This document shows positions 8,260 through 16,412 of a stretch of DNA of 25,724 nt, piece after piece. Within the stretch, counting starts at the first letter, position 1. Every line of letters starts with the position of its first letter. The notes beneath the pieces are model-generated. The model searched no databases and was not told the origin of the DNA. It saw only the letters and a program-made list of their open reading frames with translations. A program made the translations under genes and the position numbers. Source of the DNA: UMGS1851 sp900555605 (GTDB lineage: Bacteria; Bacillota; Clostridia; UBA1212; UBA1255); the NCBI GenBank assembly GCA_902472555.1, contig CABROF010000025.1:1-25724 (forward strand), read 5' to 3'.

Positions 8260-10236
8260 TTATTGCCCGGGAAAAATGGGTTGAAATATCACCGCGCCTC
8301 CGGCAGGCAGCCGGAAGCTGATATGGAAAGGCTGTCCGTTCCATCCCTGTGGTTTCGGCCGCAGCAGCTCCTCATTGACCATGCCGCCGCCGCCGAACCG
8401 AACTGCATCGCTGTTGATCAATTCCCGATAATCCGCAAACCGCGGTACGCCGATTTTATATTCTTCATACGCCACAGGAGTAAAATTGCAGATCACCACC
8501 AGAAAATCCTTGGGATCTTCTGCATAGCGTATAAAGGAAAATACACTTTGGTCAGAGTTGTCCGCATCGATCCATCGGAAGCCGTCGTACGTGCAGTCCT
8601 GCTCAAACAAAGCCTTTTCATGCTTATATAAGTAATTCAGCTCCGAAACAAAGATGCGCACCGCTTCATGCTTGGGGAACAGCAGCAGCTTCCAGTCCAA
8701 GGCCTCATAATAACGCCACTCCACAAACTGACCGAATTCTCCGCCCATGAACAACAGCTTTTTTCCCGGATGTGCCATCATATAAGTATAAAAGCAGCGG
8801 AGCGCATCAAATTTCTGCTCATATGTCCCAAACATTTTATTCAGCATGGACTTTTTGCCGTGCACCACCTCGTCATGTGACAGCGGCAGGATATAATTTT
8901 CAGAAAATGCATACATCAGGGAAAATGTCATCTTGTTATGATGCCATTTCCGATAGATCGGATCAAGTCCGACATATGCAAGGGTGTCATTCATCCACCC
9001 CATATTCCATTTAAAATTAAATCCAAGCCCTCCAACATAGTCCGGCTTTGTCACAAGCGGCCAGCTGCTGGAGTCCTCGGCGATCATCAGCGGATTTTTC
9101 ACCTCTGCGAATACCGCGCGGTTCAGGCAGCGCAGAAAGTGGATGCCGTCGATATTTTCATTTCCGCCATAAATATTTTTCAATTTCGGGGATGGCGATT
9201 TGGCATAATCCAAGTACAGCATATTGGCAACCGCATCTACCCGTAATCCATCTATATGATATTCCCGAAGAAAATATATCGCATTGGAAATCAAAAAGCT
9301 TTGTACCTCATTTTTTCCGAGATCAAAATTTGCGGTTCCCCATTGGCGGTTTTCCCGCAGAATTTCTTTCTCGGGCTCATATAAAAAGCTGCCGTCAAAC
9401 CGATAAAGGCCTGACGCATCCTTGCAGAAATGGCCGGGCACCCAATCCGCTATGACCCCGATGCCGCATGCATGCATGCGGTTGACAAAGTAGCGAAAAT
9501 CATCCGGTGTTCCGTACCGGCTGGTAATAGAATAATAGCAGAGTGTCTGGTAGCCCCAGGAACCGTCCAGCGGATGCTCGCAGATCGGCATAATTTCCAC
9601 ATGCGTATAATGCATATTCATAAGATATTCCGATAATTGGTCGGCAATTTCTCTGTAATTCAGAAACGGTTCCTCTGATCTGCGGCTTTCCTGTTCCTCC
9701 TGCGTAAGCGTCTGCAGATGCGCCGCGCTGCCGCGCCGCCAGGAACCGAGATGAAGCTCGTAAATATGAATCGGCGCTTTTGTGTAGTCCGTACTGCCGC
9801 GTTTTTTGAGCCAAGCGCCATCAGTCCACGGATAATCTTCCAATTCATAGATCACCGACGCTGTCCCGGGTCTCAGTTCACTGTAAAATGCCATGGGATC
9901 CGATTTATAATGAACGGATCCGTCAGAAAAGGTAATTGCATATTTATACAGGTCGCCTGCATGCAGCCCCGGTATAAAACAGCGCCAAATCCCGGTTCTG
10001 CCGCGCCGCATGCGATCTGCGGCGCGTACCTGCTCTCCCCAATGATTGAATGCGCCGACCACACGGACTGCCGCTGCATGCGGAGCCCATACCGCAAAGG
10101 AGACCCCTTCCGTAGCTTCTCCCTTGATCGTTTTCTTTACAATGCTGCTGCCAAGATGACGATATGCATTACGGCACCGGCCGGTATGGAACTCCTGCAA
10201 AAAATGTGCTGCAGCTGATTTTTTTGTTGTATCCAT
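8260..10236 (-). CDS. glgB: 1,4-alpha-glucan branching enzyme
   Basis: GlgB cleaves alpha-1,4 chains and reattaches them by alpha-1,6 links, creating glycogen branches. The 658-residue protein has an N-terminal CBM48-like domain (~42-130, FAVWAPHAAAVRVVGAFNHW), the GH13 barrel, and a C-terminal beta domain. The four GH13 regions are clear: VIADWVPGHF (261-270), the nucleophile D334 in DGLRVDAVANM, acid/base E387 in MIAEDSSSWP and D455 in LSHDEVVHGKKSM. A charged insertion of about 20 residues (~168-190) follows HLGSWRR. The ATG at 10234-10236 has AAAGG nine bases upstream. It is the first gene of the glycogen operon, about 190 nt downstream of the predicted transcription start. Confidence 0.97.
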   Translation of the reverse strand: MDTTKKSAAAHFLQEFHTGRCRNAYRHLGSSIVKKTIKGEATEGVSFAVWAPHAAAVRVVGAFNHWGEQVRAADRMRRGRTGIWRCFIPGLHAGDLYKYAITFSDGSVHYKSDPMAFYSELRPGTASVIYELEDYPWTDGAWLKKRGSTDYTKAPIHIYELHLGSWRRGSAAHLQTLTQEEQESRRSEEPFLNYREIADQLSEYLMNMHYTHVEIMPICEHPLDGSWGYQTLCYYSITSRYGTPDDFRYFVNRMHACGIGVIADWVPGHFCKDASGLYRFDGSFLYEPEKEILRENRQWGTANFDLGKNEVQSFLISNAIYFLREYHIDGLRVDAVANMLYLDYAKSPSPKLKNIYGGNENIDGIHFLRCLNRAVFAEVKNPLMIAEDSSSWPLVTKPDYVGGLGFNFKWNMGWMNDTLAYVGLDPIYRKWHHNKMTFSLMYAFSENYILPLSHDEVVHGKKSMLNKMFGTYEQKFDALRCFYTYMMAHPGKKLLFMGGEFGQFVEWRYYEALDWKLLLFPKHEAVRIFVSELNYLYKHEKALFEQDCTYDGFRWIDADNSDQSVFSFIRYAEDPKDFLVVICNFTPVAYEEYKIGVPRFADYRELINSDAVRFGGGGMVNEELLRPKPQGWNGQPFHISFRLPAGGAVIFQPIFPGQ

Positions 10237-10286
10237 ATAAGACGACCTTTCTTCGGCGAATCAAATTGCCGTTCAGCAGTCTCCTT

Positions 10287-10381
10287 TGTCTGTCGCCGAA
10301 CAGACAGAGCGCAGTTCCTTTTTCAGCCGCGGTCCCCTCCTTCTTTTTGCATAAAACAGTTGCATACCGCACCTGCGGTAT
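10287..10381 (-). other. Structured 5' leader of the glycogen operon (two hairpins)
   Basis: The predicted transcript starts near 10426 and glgB begins at 10236, leaving about 190 nt of leader. It contains a perfect hairpin ATACCGCA/TGCGGTAT (10364-10371 with 10374-10381) and a second one TGTCTGT-CGCCGA-ACAGACA (10287-10306). A purine-rich AAGAAGGAGGGG lies between them. I recognise no known riboswitch fold. The first hairpin is followed, after seven bases, only by a short TTTT on the mRNA strand, so any attenuation is speculative. A small open frame through this leader lacks a convincing start. Confidence 0.4.
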
Positions 10382-10432
10382 CTTCACTTATATCATATTT
10401 TCCAACAGGAAATTGGAATAAATTATGAATAA

Positions 10433-10461
10433 ATTGTATCTTATTCGCGCCACTCTGTCAA
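10433..10461 (-). promoter_or_regulatory. SigA-type promoter of the glycogen operon
   Basis: Read on the minus strand: -35 TTGACA (10456-10461), a 17-bp spacer, and -10 TACAAT (10433-10438), one base off consensus overall. Predicted transcription start near 10426. The -35 overlaps that of the divergent mutS-like gene. Confidence 0.85.
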
Positions 10462-10484
10462 CACCGGAAAAACAATGCTATAAT
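10455..10484 (+). promoter_or_regulatory. Promoter of the mutS-like gene
   Basis: The -10 is a perfect TATAAT (10479-10484) preceded by an extended-10 TGC (10476-10478). A weak -35 CTGTCA (10455-10460) lies 18 bp upstream and occupies nearly the same bases as the glg -35 on the other strand, so RNA polymerase binding on the two sides may be mutually exclusive. Confidence 0.75.
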
Positions 10485-10522
10485 GTTTACATCTATTTAA
10501 CCGTAAAGGAGTATTGTAAAAT

Positions 10523-12277
10523 ATGGATCAAAAATTTAAATTCAGTTTAATGTGGACAGATTATGACGCCGGGCGGCAGATTGAGTTTGACACCCGAAGC
10601 GGAAACGCAAAATTATTCAACCATGAATTCCTTGAACGCGATATCAATATGGATATGCTGCTGGAGGGCATGCAGATTCGCAACGACAGCAGAACGTATA
10701 TCAAAGCACGTATGATGGATATGCTGCTGGATGAAACCGTTATTCAATACCGCCAGGAAATTTTGCAGGATTTTCTGGATTATCCTGAAATTGAGGAAAC
10801 CTTTGACACAAATATTTTACCGCTGACCAGCACACTGCGCAAAATGGAAAAGGCCAACCTCTCTCATGACGACGATATGCGCAGAATTGCTTGGCGTATT
10901 GATATGCTGAAGATCTATATCCAATGCGTCGAGGTGCTGCATCGTCTCTTCTGCAGTCCGGACCGGGATTTCCTTTCCCGCGGCCTGATCCGTCTGCGGG
11001 AAATGATTCAGGAAATTTATGATAGCGCAGGTTTTCAGGATCTGCGCAAGGTGCTGCCGGACCTATATGAGAAGCTTCAGACCATGACAAGCGTTACCAT
11101 CGGAATTAATCTTGATACGGAGCTGCGTCCGGTGGAAGCAGTCCTGCTTTCTATTGAGCAGAAGCCCTTCCGGAATAAGGCGCTGGTCACTTCTCTGCTC
11201 GGGAAAAAGAAAAATGATGATACTTACTGCGGACTGGGTTCTTTTTATTCCATATTAAAAGAAAACAAGGCAAATTCCCTGGATATTGCCATCATGCGTG
11301 ATCTCGAAAGCGTAATGGGAGATACCTTCAAGCATTTAGCTTCCGTTATTACCCGGTTTGAATGGATTGAAACAGCCTTTCTGTTTGATCTGCTTCCGGA
11401 GGTCTATTACTATATCGGCGGCAGCCGTCTGGCCAGAAACCTGATGGAAACAGGACTGCCCATGTGTTTCCCCACTGCGGCGCCTGCCGATGAGCGCGTA
11501 TTTTATGTGAAGGATATTTACGATGCAAGCTTCGCGATTCGAATTACCAGCGATTTAGGCCTGAAAAACCTGGAAAATGTCGTTGTCACAAATGATGCGG
11601 AAATGTCGGACAAAGCCGGACGTATTTTTATTCTTACCGGCGCGAATCAGGGCGGAAAAACTACGTTTACCCGTGCAGTCGGCATCGCGCAGCTGCTGTT
11701 TCAGGCAGGCTTTCCCATTCCGGGCACGGAAGGCCGAATCAGCCCCGTGGATAATATCTATACGCATTTTCCGGAGCTGGAGAAGAACTCCATCAGCGAG
11801 GGACGTCTGGGGGAGGAATGCATCCGGCTGGAAAGCGTTCTGCCAAAGCTTACAAAATACAGCATGATTCTGATGAATGAATCTCTATCCAGTACCAGTC
11901 ATCAGGAATGCTTGTTCATTGCTGAGGAAATTATGCGTTATCTGCGCACAGTAGGAGCGCGGGCCGTATTTGCCACCCATATCCATGAGCTTGCGGAGAA
12001 TATTCCCGCGCTGAATAAAGAACCCGCCCTCAGCGACCTGACCAGTCTTGTGGCAGGCGTAGACGAGGACAGTGAAATCGAAGTATTAACGGATGAGGGC
12101 AGGAAAAAATATCAGGGATCTAAGCGTACCTACCTGATTCGGCCTATGCCGCCCCAGGGCAAGAGCTTTGCCATGGATATTGCGCGTACGTACGGAATCA
12201 GCTTTCAGCAGCTGCTGGATACGCATGAAAAGCTCTACCACGGCACGCCTGCCGAGGCAGCGCAGACAGAAGCCTGA
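10523..12277 (+). CDS. MutS-related DNA-binding ATPase (MutS core and ATPase domains only)
   Basis: This 584-residue protein has the MutS lever/core helical region (~60-300) and the C-terminal ABC-type ATPase, but no mismatch-recognition domain I and no connector domain; authentic MutS has about 850-900 residues. Walker A reads GANQGGKTT (373-381). The Walker B segment is YSMILMNESLSSTS (446-459), with Asn452 where MutS has Asp, followed by the conserved Glu453; this NE variant also occurs in other MutS-like families (recalled, not checked). The SISEGRLGEE segment (423-432) and ATHIHEL (484-490) correspond to the signature and H-motif. It lacks the Smr and KOW domains of MutS2. Its role is unknown: a dimeric DNA-clamp ATPase is likely, canonical mismatch repair is not. 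ATG with AAAGGAG upstream; own divergent promoter. Confidence 0.85.
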   Translation: MDQKFKFSLMWTDYDAGRQIEFDTRSGNAKLFNHEFLERDINMDMLLEGMQIRNDSRTYIKARMMDMLLDETVIQYRQEILQDFLDYPEIEETFDTNILPLTSTLRKMEKANLSHDDDMRRIAWRIDMLKIYIQCVEVLHRLFCSPDRDFLSRGLIRLREMIQEIYDSAGFQDLRKVLPDLYEKLQTMTSVTIGINLDTELRPVEAVLLSIEQKPFRNKALVTSLLGKKKNDDTYCGLGSFYSILKENKANSLDIAIMRDLESVMGDTFKHLASVITRFEWIETAFLFDLLPEVYYYIGGSRLARNLMETGLPMCFPTAAPADERVFYVKDIYDASFAIRITSDLGLKNLENVVVTNDAEMSDKAGRIFILTGANQGGKTTFTRAVGIAQLLFQAGFPIPGTEGRISPVDNIYTHFPELEKNSISEGRLGEECIRLESVLPKLTKYSMILMNESLSSTSHQECLFIAEEIMRYLRTVGARAVFATHIHELAENIPALNKEPALSDLTSLVAGVDEDSEIEVLTDEGRKKYQGSKRTYLIRPMPPQGKSFAMDIARTYGISFQQLLDTHEKLYHGTPAEAAQTEA

Positions 12278-12312
12278 CAAAGCGGATTAACCCCGCGCCT
12301 GGATTTTACATA

Positions 12313-12321
12313 TGATATAAT
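12313..12321 (+). promoter_or_regulatory. Extended -10 promoter upstream of murA fragment
   Basis: TGATATAAT: a perfect -10 TATAAT (12316-12321) with the extended TG two bases before it. No good -35 is visible 16-18 bp upstream. It lies 38 bp before the murA ATG, whose site is CGGAGG, so the truncated gene still has its start signals. Confidence 0.6.
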
Positions 12322-12358
12322 GTATCAACGTTATTGACCCTTCATCGGAGGCTGTTCC

Positions 12359-12862
12359 ATGACTTTATATAAAATCCAGGGCGGGAATCCGTTATGCGGC
12401 GAAGTAAAAGTCAGCGGCGCAAAAAACGCCGTTTTGCCTATTTTATCCGCGACACTTCTCACCGGCGGCATTACAAAGCTATCCAATTGTCCCGATTTGT
12501 CTGATGTCAGAACAACGCTTGACATTTTAAATACCCTCGGGTGCCGGACCTCTTTTGAGGACAATACCATCATGGTAGATTCTTCTTCGGCCGCCTGTAC
12601 GTGCGTGCCCAAAGCCTTGGCAGAAAAATGCCGTTCTTCCATCACCTTTTTAGGTCCTCTGCTGGGACGCTTCGGCGAAGCGGTTATACCGCACCCGGGT
12701 GGGTGCGCCGCCCCATGGCGCAGGTACGGCACATGCCGCCGCGTGCCTGTGCCGCGATTAAAATTTTGCGTATTTGGACTGTTTGGAAATATTCAGCAGA
12801 ATCCCCATACTTGCCATCATAATCGACAGAGACGTTCCTCCGTAGCTGAAAAAAGGCAATGA
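12359..12862 (+). pseudogene. murA: Truncated murA, UDP-N-acetylglucosamine 1-carboxyvinyltransferase (N-terminal 117 of ~420 residues)
   Basis: Residues 1-117 match the MurA N-terminus without a frameshift: VSGAKNAVLPIL contains the K22/N23 pair, then CRSSITFLGPLLGRFGEA and PHPGGCA, ending at 12709 one residue after the catalytic-loop cysteine (C116). Intact MurA needs about 300 more residues (the GxRPxDLH segment and the second domain); none is found in any frame downstream. The open frame continues for 50 unrelated residues to 12862, the last 105 bp being antisense to the 3' end of ftsW. MurA adds enolpyruvate to UDP-GlcNAc, the first step of peptidoglycan synthesis; this fragment cannot do so. 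Many Clostridia have two murA copies, so loss of one may be tolerated. A rearrangement breakpoint or an assembly join at about 12709 are both possible. Confidence 0.85.
12668..12754. repeat. Hairpin cluster at the murA/ftsW junction
   Basis: Four short inverted repeats follow one another: CGCTTC-GGC-GAAGCG (12668-12682, still inside murA homology), GCACCC-GGGT-GGGTGC (12691-12706), GCGCC/GGCGC (12705-12721) and CGGCACA/TGTGCCG (12727-12754). The last ends 3 bp from the ftsW stop. No T-run follows on either strand, so none is a standard intrinsic terminator. The murA homology stops inside this cluster, at about 12709. Confidence 0.6.
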
Positions 12863-13879
12863 GATTCCGGTAACAGGCATGGAGGAGGTTACCACCGCGA
12901 TATTCATCGTCGCCTGAACCGCAATAATCGTCGTGATCCCGCAGGCAACCAAAGAGGAAAACTTATCAGGCGCACAGATCGAAATTTTGTAGCCCCGCCA
13001 TACAAAGACCGCAAACAGGGCAATTACGATAAAAACGCCGAAAAAACCCAGCTCTTCTGCCAAAATTGATAAGATAAAATCATTGTATGGTTCCGGCAGA
13101 TATAAGTATTTTTGTACGCCCTGCCCCAGACCGCGGCCAAACAGACCGCCTGATCCAATCGCATATAAAGACTGCATGATTTGATAACCGTCTCCGGACG
13201 GATCGGCCTCCGGGTTTCTAAAGGCAAAAACACGTTCCACAATATAACTGAATTGATCCTGCGTAAATACAATGATCACCAATGCCGCTGCAAGACCGAA
13301 CATCAAAATAAAGGTTGCAGGTTTTACGCCGCCGATAAACATCATGACCAGCATAACGCATCCGATGATAATAATACAGCTCACATGAGGCTGCAGAATC
13401 AGTAAAAGCAGTCCGACCCCCACAGGTGCCATATAAATCAGAATGCCCCAAAGCGTTACGGCCTTTTCCCGTATTTTCGGCGTTGAGAACACATAAGCAA
13501 GAAAAAGCACCACGGCAATTTTAAAAATTTCAGAGGGCTGGAACTCGATGCCGAAATTCAGCCAGCGGCGCGCGCCGTTATGTATCACGCCGATCAAGGG
13601 TACCAGCCCCAGCAGACCGATGCTGCCGGCATAGATCAGCAGCGTGAACTTTCCGATGAGCTTATAATCTACAAAGCTCATAAAAAACATGAGGCCGATC
13701 CCCAGGATTGCAAAAATGAATTGTTTGATCAGGATATCGTATGAAGTTGATTGATCAGACATGGAATAGGAGGAGGCCGTGCTGGCGCTGAACACCATCA
13801 TCGTTCCGAGCCCGAGTAAAATAATAATAGACAGCAAGAGCCAAAAGTCCGGCTGACTTCCGCGGATCTTCAGTTTCAC
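12758..13879 (-). CDS. ftsW: SEDS-family peptidoglycan polymerase (FtsW/SpoVE)
   Basis: A multi-pass membrane glycosyltransferase of 373 residues that polymerises lipid II with a class B PBP partner, here presumably the frameshifted transpeptidase encoded upstream. Hydrophobic segments fill the protein, starting FWLLLSIIILLGLGTMMVFSAS. SEDS signatures include FQPSEIFKIAVVLFLAYV, YNDFILSILAEELGFFG and the C-terminal PVTGISLPFFSYGGTSL. The start is a GTG at 13877-13879 with GGAGG eight bases upstream; a nearby ATG is out of frame. The gene lies 21 bp after mraY. FtsW (division) and SpoVE (sporulation) cannot be separated from sequence; position in the main dcw cluster fits either. In many Firmicutes clusters murG follows, but here the operon ends against the truncated murA. 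Confidence 0.94.
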   Translation of the reverse strand: MKLKIRGSQPDFWLLLSIIILLGLGTMMVFSASTASSYSMSDQSTSYDILIKQFIFAILGIGLMFFMSFVDYKLIGKFTLLIYAGSIGLLGLVPLIGVIHNGARRWLNFGIEFQPSEIFKIAVVLFLAYVFSTPKIREKAVTLWGILIYMAPVGVGLLLLILQPHVSCIIIIGCVMLVMMFIGGVKPATFILMFGLAAALVIIVFTQDQFSYIVERVFAFRNPEADPSGDGYQIMQSLYAIGSGGLFGRGLGQGVQKYLYLPEPYNDFILSILAEELGFFGVFIVIALFAVFVWRGYKISICAPDKFSSLVACGITTIIAVQATMNIAVVTSSMPVTGISLPFFSYGGTSLSIMMASMGILLNISKQSKYAKF

Positions 13880-13900
13880 TAAGCATTCCTCCGTTTCAGC

Positions 13901-14884
13901 TTAAAGTGCCAGGCAGTAATATGCGGCAATGCAGCACAGCAGCGTAAAAATCCAAAATGCATATACAACCTTTGTCTCTGCCCATCCGCACAGCTCAAAA
14001 TGATGATGAATCGGCGCCATCCGAAACAAGCGCTTTCCTTTTGTGACTTTAAAAAAGACCACCTGCAGAATCACAGACATTGCCTCTATGACAAACAGCA
14101 GACCAGCCAGCAGCAAAATCAGCGGCTGCCGCATTAAAATCGCGCAGGCCCCCATTGCGCCTCCCAAGGCCAAAGAACCGGTATCTCCCATAAAAACACG
14201 GGCCGGATGATAGTTAAACAGCAGAAAACCCAGCAATCCGCCGGCCAGCGAAACGGCAAATAAAGAAACAGTAGGATTGCGGTATTCCGGTATGATCATT
14301 GTAACTACCGTAAAGAAAACAAAAACAATAAACGAGGCGCCGCAGCACAGTCCGTCAAGTCCGTCCGACAGGTTTACCGCATTGGTGGAAGCAAGGAGAA
14401 TCAGAATACAGAAGGGAATAAAAAGCCAACTGATATTGATTTCCGCAGACACGCCGAAAAACTTGAAAGACAGCATTTGCCCGAGTCCGCTGTTTTCAGA
14501 GATGTAGAACACAAATGCCAGAGAGACAATAAACAGCAGCGTAATCTTCTGATACCAATACAATCCGTCCTTCCGTTTCTTGACGATCTTAATAAAATCA
14601 TCCAGAAAACCCACAAAGCCGAATCCGACTGTTACAAGCAGCAGCGGAATGATATTGCGGTCCGCCTCCCCTTTGTAATACAGAAACAGGCAGACAGGAA
14701 CCAGGGGTGTTAAAAAAATCAATCCCCCGATCGTCGGCGTCCCTTGTTTTTTCAGATGACTCTGCGGTCCGTTGTACCGGACAGTCTGCCCGAATTTCAG
14801 CTTTCTGAGCAAGGGTATGTATAGAGGTCCAAAAAGAACCGCAAGAGCAAAGGTCACAAGAAAAACGATCGTAATGGTGGTCAT
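13901..14884 (-). CDS. mraY: Phospho-N-acetylmuramoyl-pentapeptide-transferase
   Basis: MraY transfers phospho-MurNAc-pentapeptide from UDP to undecaprenyl phosphate, forming lipid I at the inner face of the membrane. The 327 residues carry about ten hydrophobic segments and the family's marks: RYNGPQSHLKKQGTPTIGG (36-54), the D95-D96 pair in GFLDDFIKI, NLSDGLDGL (171-179), D234 in FMGDTGSL and the PIHHHFELCGW loop (291-301). The ATG at 14882-14884 has AAAGGAG twelve bases upstream, somewhat far. It follows murF by 39 bp. In Bacillus subtilis murD sits between mraY and spoVE; here there is no murD, only 21 bp. Confidence 0.97.
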   Translation of the reverse strand: MTTITIVFLVTFALAVLFGPLYIPLLRKLKFGQTVRYNGPQSHLKKQGTPTIGGLIFLTPLVPVCLFLYYKGEADRNIIPLLLVTVGFGFVGFLDDFIKIVKKRKDGLYWYQKITLLFIVSLAFVFYISENSGLGQMLSFKFFGVSAEINISWLFIPFCILILLASTNAVNLSDGLDGLCCGASFIVFVFFTVVTMIIPEYRNPTVSLFAVSLAGGLLGFLLFNYHPARVFMGDTGSLALGGAMGACAILMRQPLILLLAGLLFVIEAMSVILQVVFFKVTKGKRLFRMAPIHHHFELCGWAETKVVYAFWIFTLLCCIAAYYCLAL

Positions 14885-14923
14885 GTCAGTAATACGCTCC
14901 TTTGGAAACAGCGACTTGAATCG

Positions 14924-16351
14924 CTAAGATTTAGCAAACTCCCGTGCGATGGCTTTCGCAATCAGATCCATCCGCATGGCATGGGATCCTTTGACCAGTA
15001 CCGCGGCGCTGTGCCGCGCCGTGATATCGCGCAGTGCGGAAATTACAATATCCACTGCGGATTCAGCATTCTCCGCAGAAAGTATATAATCCGTAACGGT
15101 TGCTTCGTTCGATTCAGTATACCCCTTTTGATAGCCGCGAGCAAGCACACCCACAGGAACCAGCAGGTCAACGCCTGTTTCCGCCGCATATGCGCCGACA
15201 TCATAATGGGCCTGTTCCGCCAGCTCGCCCAACTCAAGCATGTCGCCTAAAACGGCAACCCGCACATCCGCCTTCATTTCCCCCAGCACAGAAAGCGCCG
15301 CTTTCATTGATTCCGGTCCTGCGTTGTACGTATCGTCTATCAGCATAAGTCCTGCAAGGGAGATACATTGCTGCCTGGACACATCGCTTCCGTAATCCTC
15401 CAGTGCGCCGGCCGCTTTCTTTAAGGGAATTCCGCAGCAAATTCCAGCGGCAGCCGCGGCGGCCGCAATATATACATGGTGTCTTCCCATTAGCTGCAGC
15501 GTAAACGGAACCTGTACGCCATTATAGTTTATGTCAAACCGTATGCCTTTATCCAAATTTTCAATATTTTCTGCGCGCACGTCGCAGCATGCGGATGTCC
15601 CGTAATAGATAATTCGAAGATCAGTCCTGCCGTATTCTGCTAAGAGCGCCCTGATCCGGGGCTCGTCGGCCAAAAACGGATCGTCGCCGTTCAAAAGCAG
15701 CGTCCCTTCTCTGCGTATGCCAAGACAGATTTCTAATTTCGCACGCAGAATATTCTCCCGGCTTCCCAGTAATTCAATATGAGAAATTCCGATATTGGTA
15801 ATCATTCCGATATCCGGGCAGACAATCTTTGTTAAATATGCAATCTGTCCGAGGCCGCGCATCCCCATTTCAGCTACAAGCGCCTCCTGATCTGTAATCT
15901 GCAGGCACGTCATCGGAAGCCCAATCTCATTATTATAATTAAGGGGGGTTTTCATAGTCCGATACCGCGCCGACAGCACCCGAGCGGTCATGTCCTTTGT
16001 AGAGGTCTTTCCCACACTGCCGGTAATCGCAACCTTCAGCAGCCGCCCCGGCAGATCAGCAGAGTCCCGCGCAAGGTCACCTAACGCAAGCAGCGTATCC
16101 GCAGTGCGGATTACCGTCATACCGTCCGGAACAGCCGTCTCCCGATGGATCAAAGCCGCCTTTGCACCGTGCTCATATGCACTCTGAAGAAAATCATGGC
16201 CATCGAAGCGCGCTCCCTGCAGGGCTATAAACAGCGCATCCTTTCCGATATTTCTGGAATCCGTCGAAACAGATCGGATTTCGATCTTCTCGTTTCCGCT
16301 GCATGTTCCGCGGACAATCTCCGCAAGCTCTCCCGCCGTATGGTATTTCAT
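14924..16351 (-). CDS. murF: UDP-N-acetylmuramoyl-tripeptide--D-alanyl-D-alanine ligase
   Basis: MurF adds the D-Ala-D-Ala dipeptide to UDP-MurNAc-tripeptide, completing the cytoplasmic pentapeptide precursor. The 475 residues contain the Mur-ligase ATP loop AITGSVGKTSTKD (108-120), the NNEIGLPMTCL and EMGMRGLGQI motifs typical of MurF, NIGISHIELLGS, and the C-terminal domain with DDTYNAGPESMKAAL. I chose the ATG at 16349-16351 (MKYHTAGELAEIV) because GGAGAG lies six bases upstream and the family begins there; the open frame extends to 16474, but the added residues are basic, unrelated and overlap the end of murE. It follows murE by 61 bp. Confidence 0.96.
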   Translation of the reverse strand: MKYHTAGELAEIVRGTCSGNEKIEIRSVSTDSRNIGKDALFIALQGARFDGHDFLQSAYEHGAKAALIHRETAVPDGMTVIRTADTLLALGDLARDSADLPGRLLKVAITGSVGKTSTKDMTARVLSARYRTMKTPLNYNNEIGLPMTCLQITDQEALVAEMGMRGLGQIAYLTKIVCPDIGMITNIGISHIELLGSRENILRAKLEICLGIRREGTLLLNGDDPFLADEPRIRALLAEYGRTDLRIIYYGTSACCDVRAENIENLDKGIRFDINYNGVQVPFTLQLMGRHHVYIAAAAAAAGICCGIPLKKAAGALEDYGSDVSRQQCISLAGLMLIDDTYNAGPESMKAALSVLGEMKADVRVAVLGDMLELGELAEQAHYDVGAYAAETGVDLLVPVGVLARGYQKGYTESNEATVTDYILSAENAESAVDIVISALRDITARHSAAVLVKGSHAMRMDLIAKAIAREFAKS

Positions 16352-16412
16352 ATAACACTCTCCGTCCTTTTTCAATCGCCGTATCCGCAGATCCCCTATG
16401 CCGCGCACTGCC

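Noticed and set aside
12727..12770. Bidirectional intrinsic terminator between murA fragment and ftsW
   Set aside because: The CGGCACA/TGTGCCG stem has a 14-nt loop and no T-run next to it on either strand; only a mixed TTAAAATTTT follows on the plus side.
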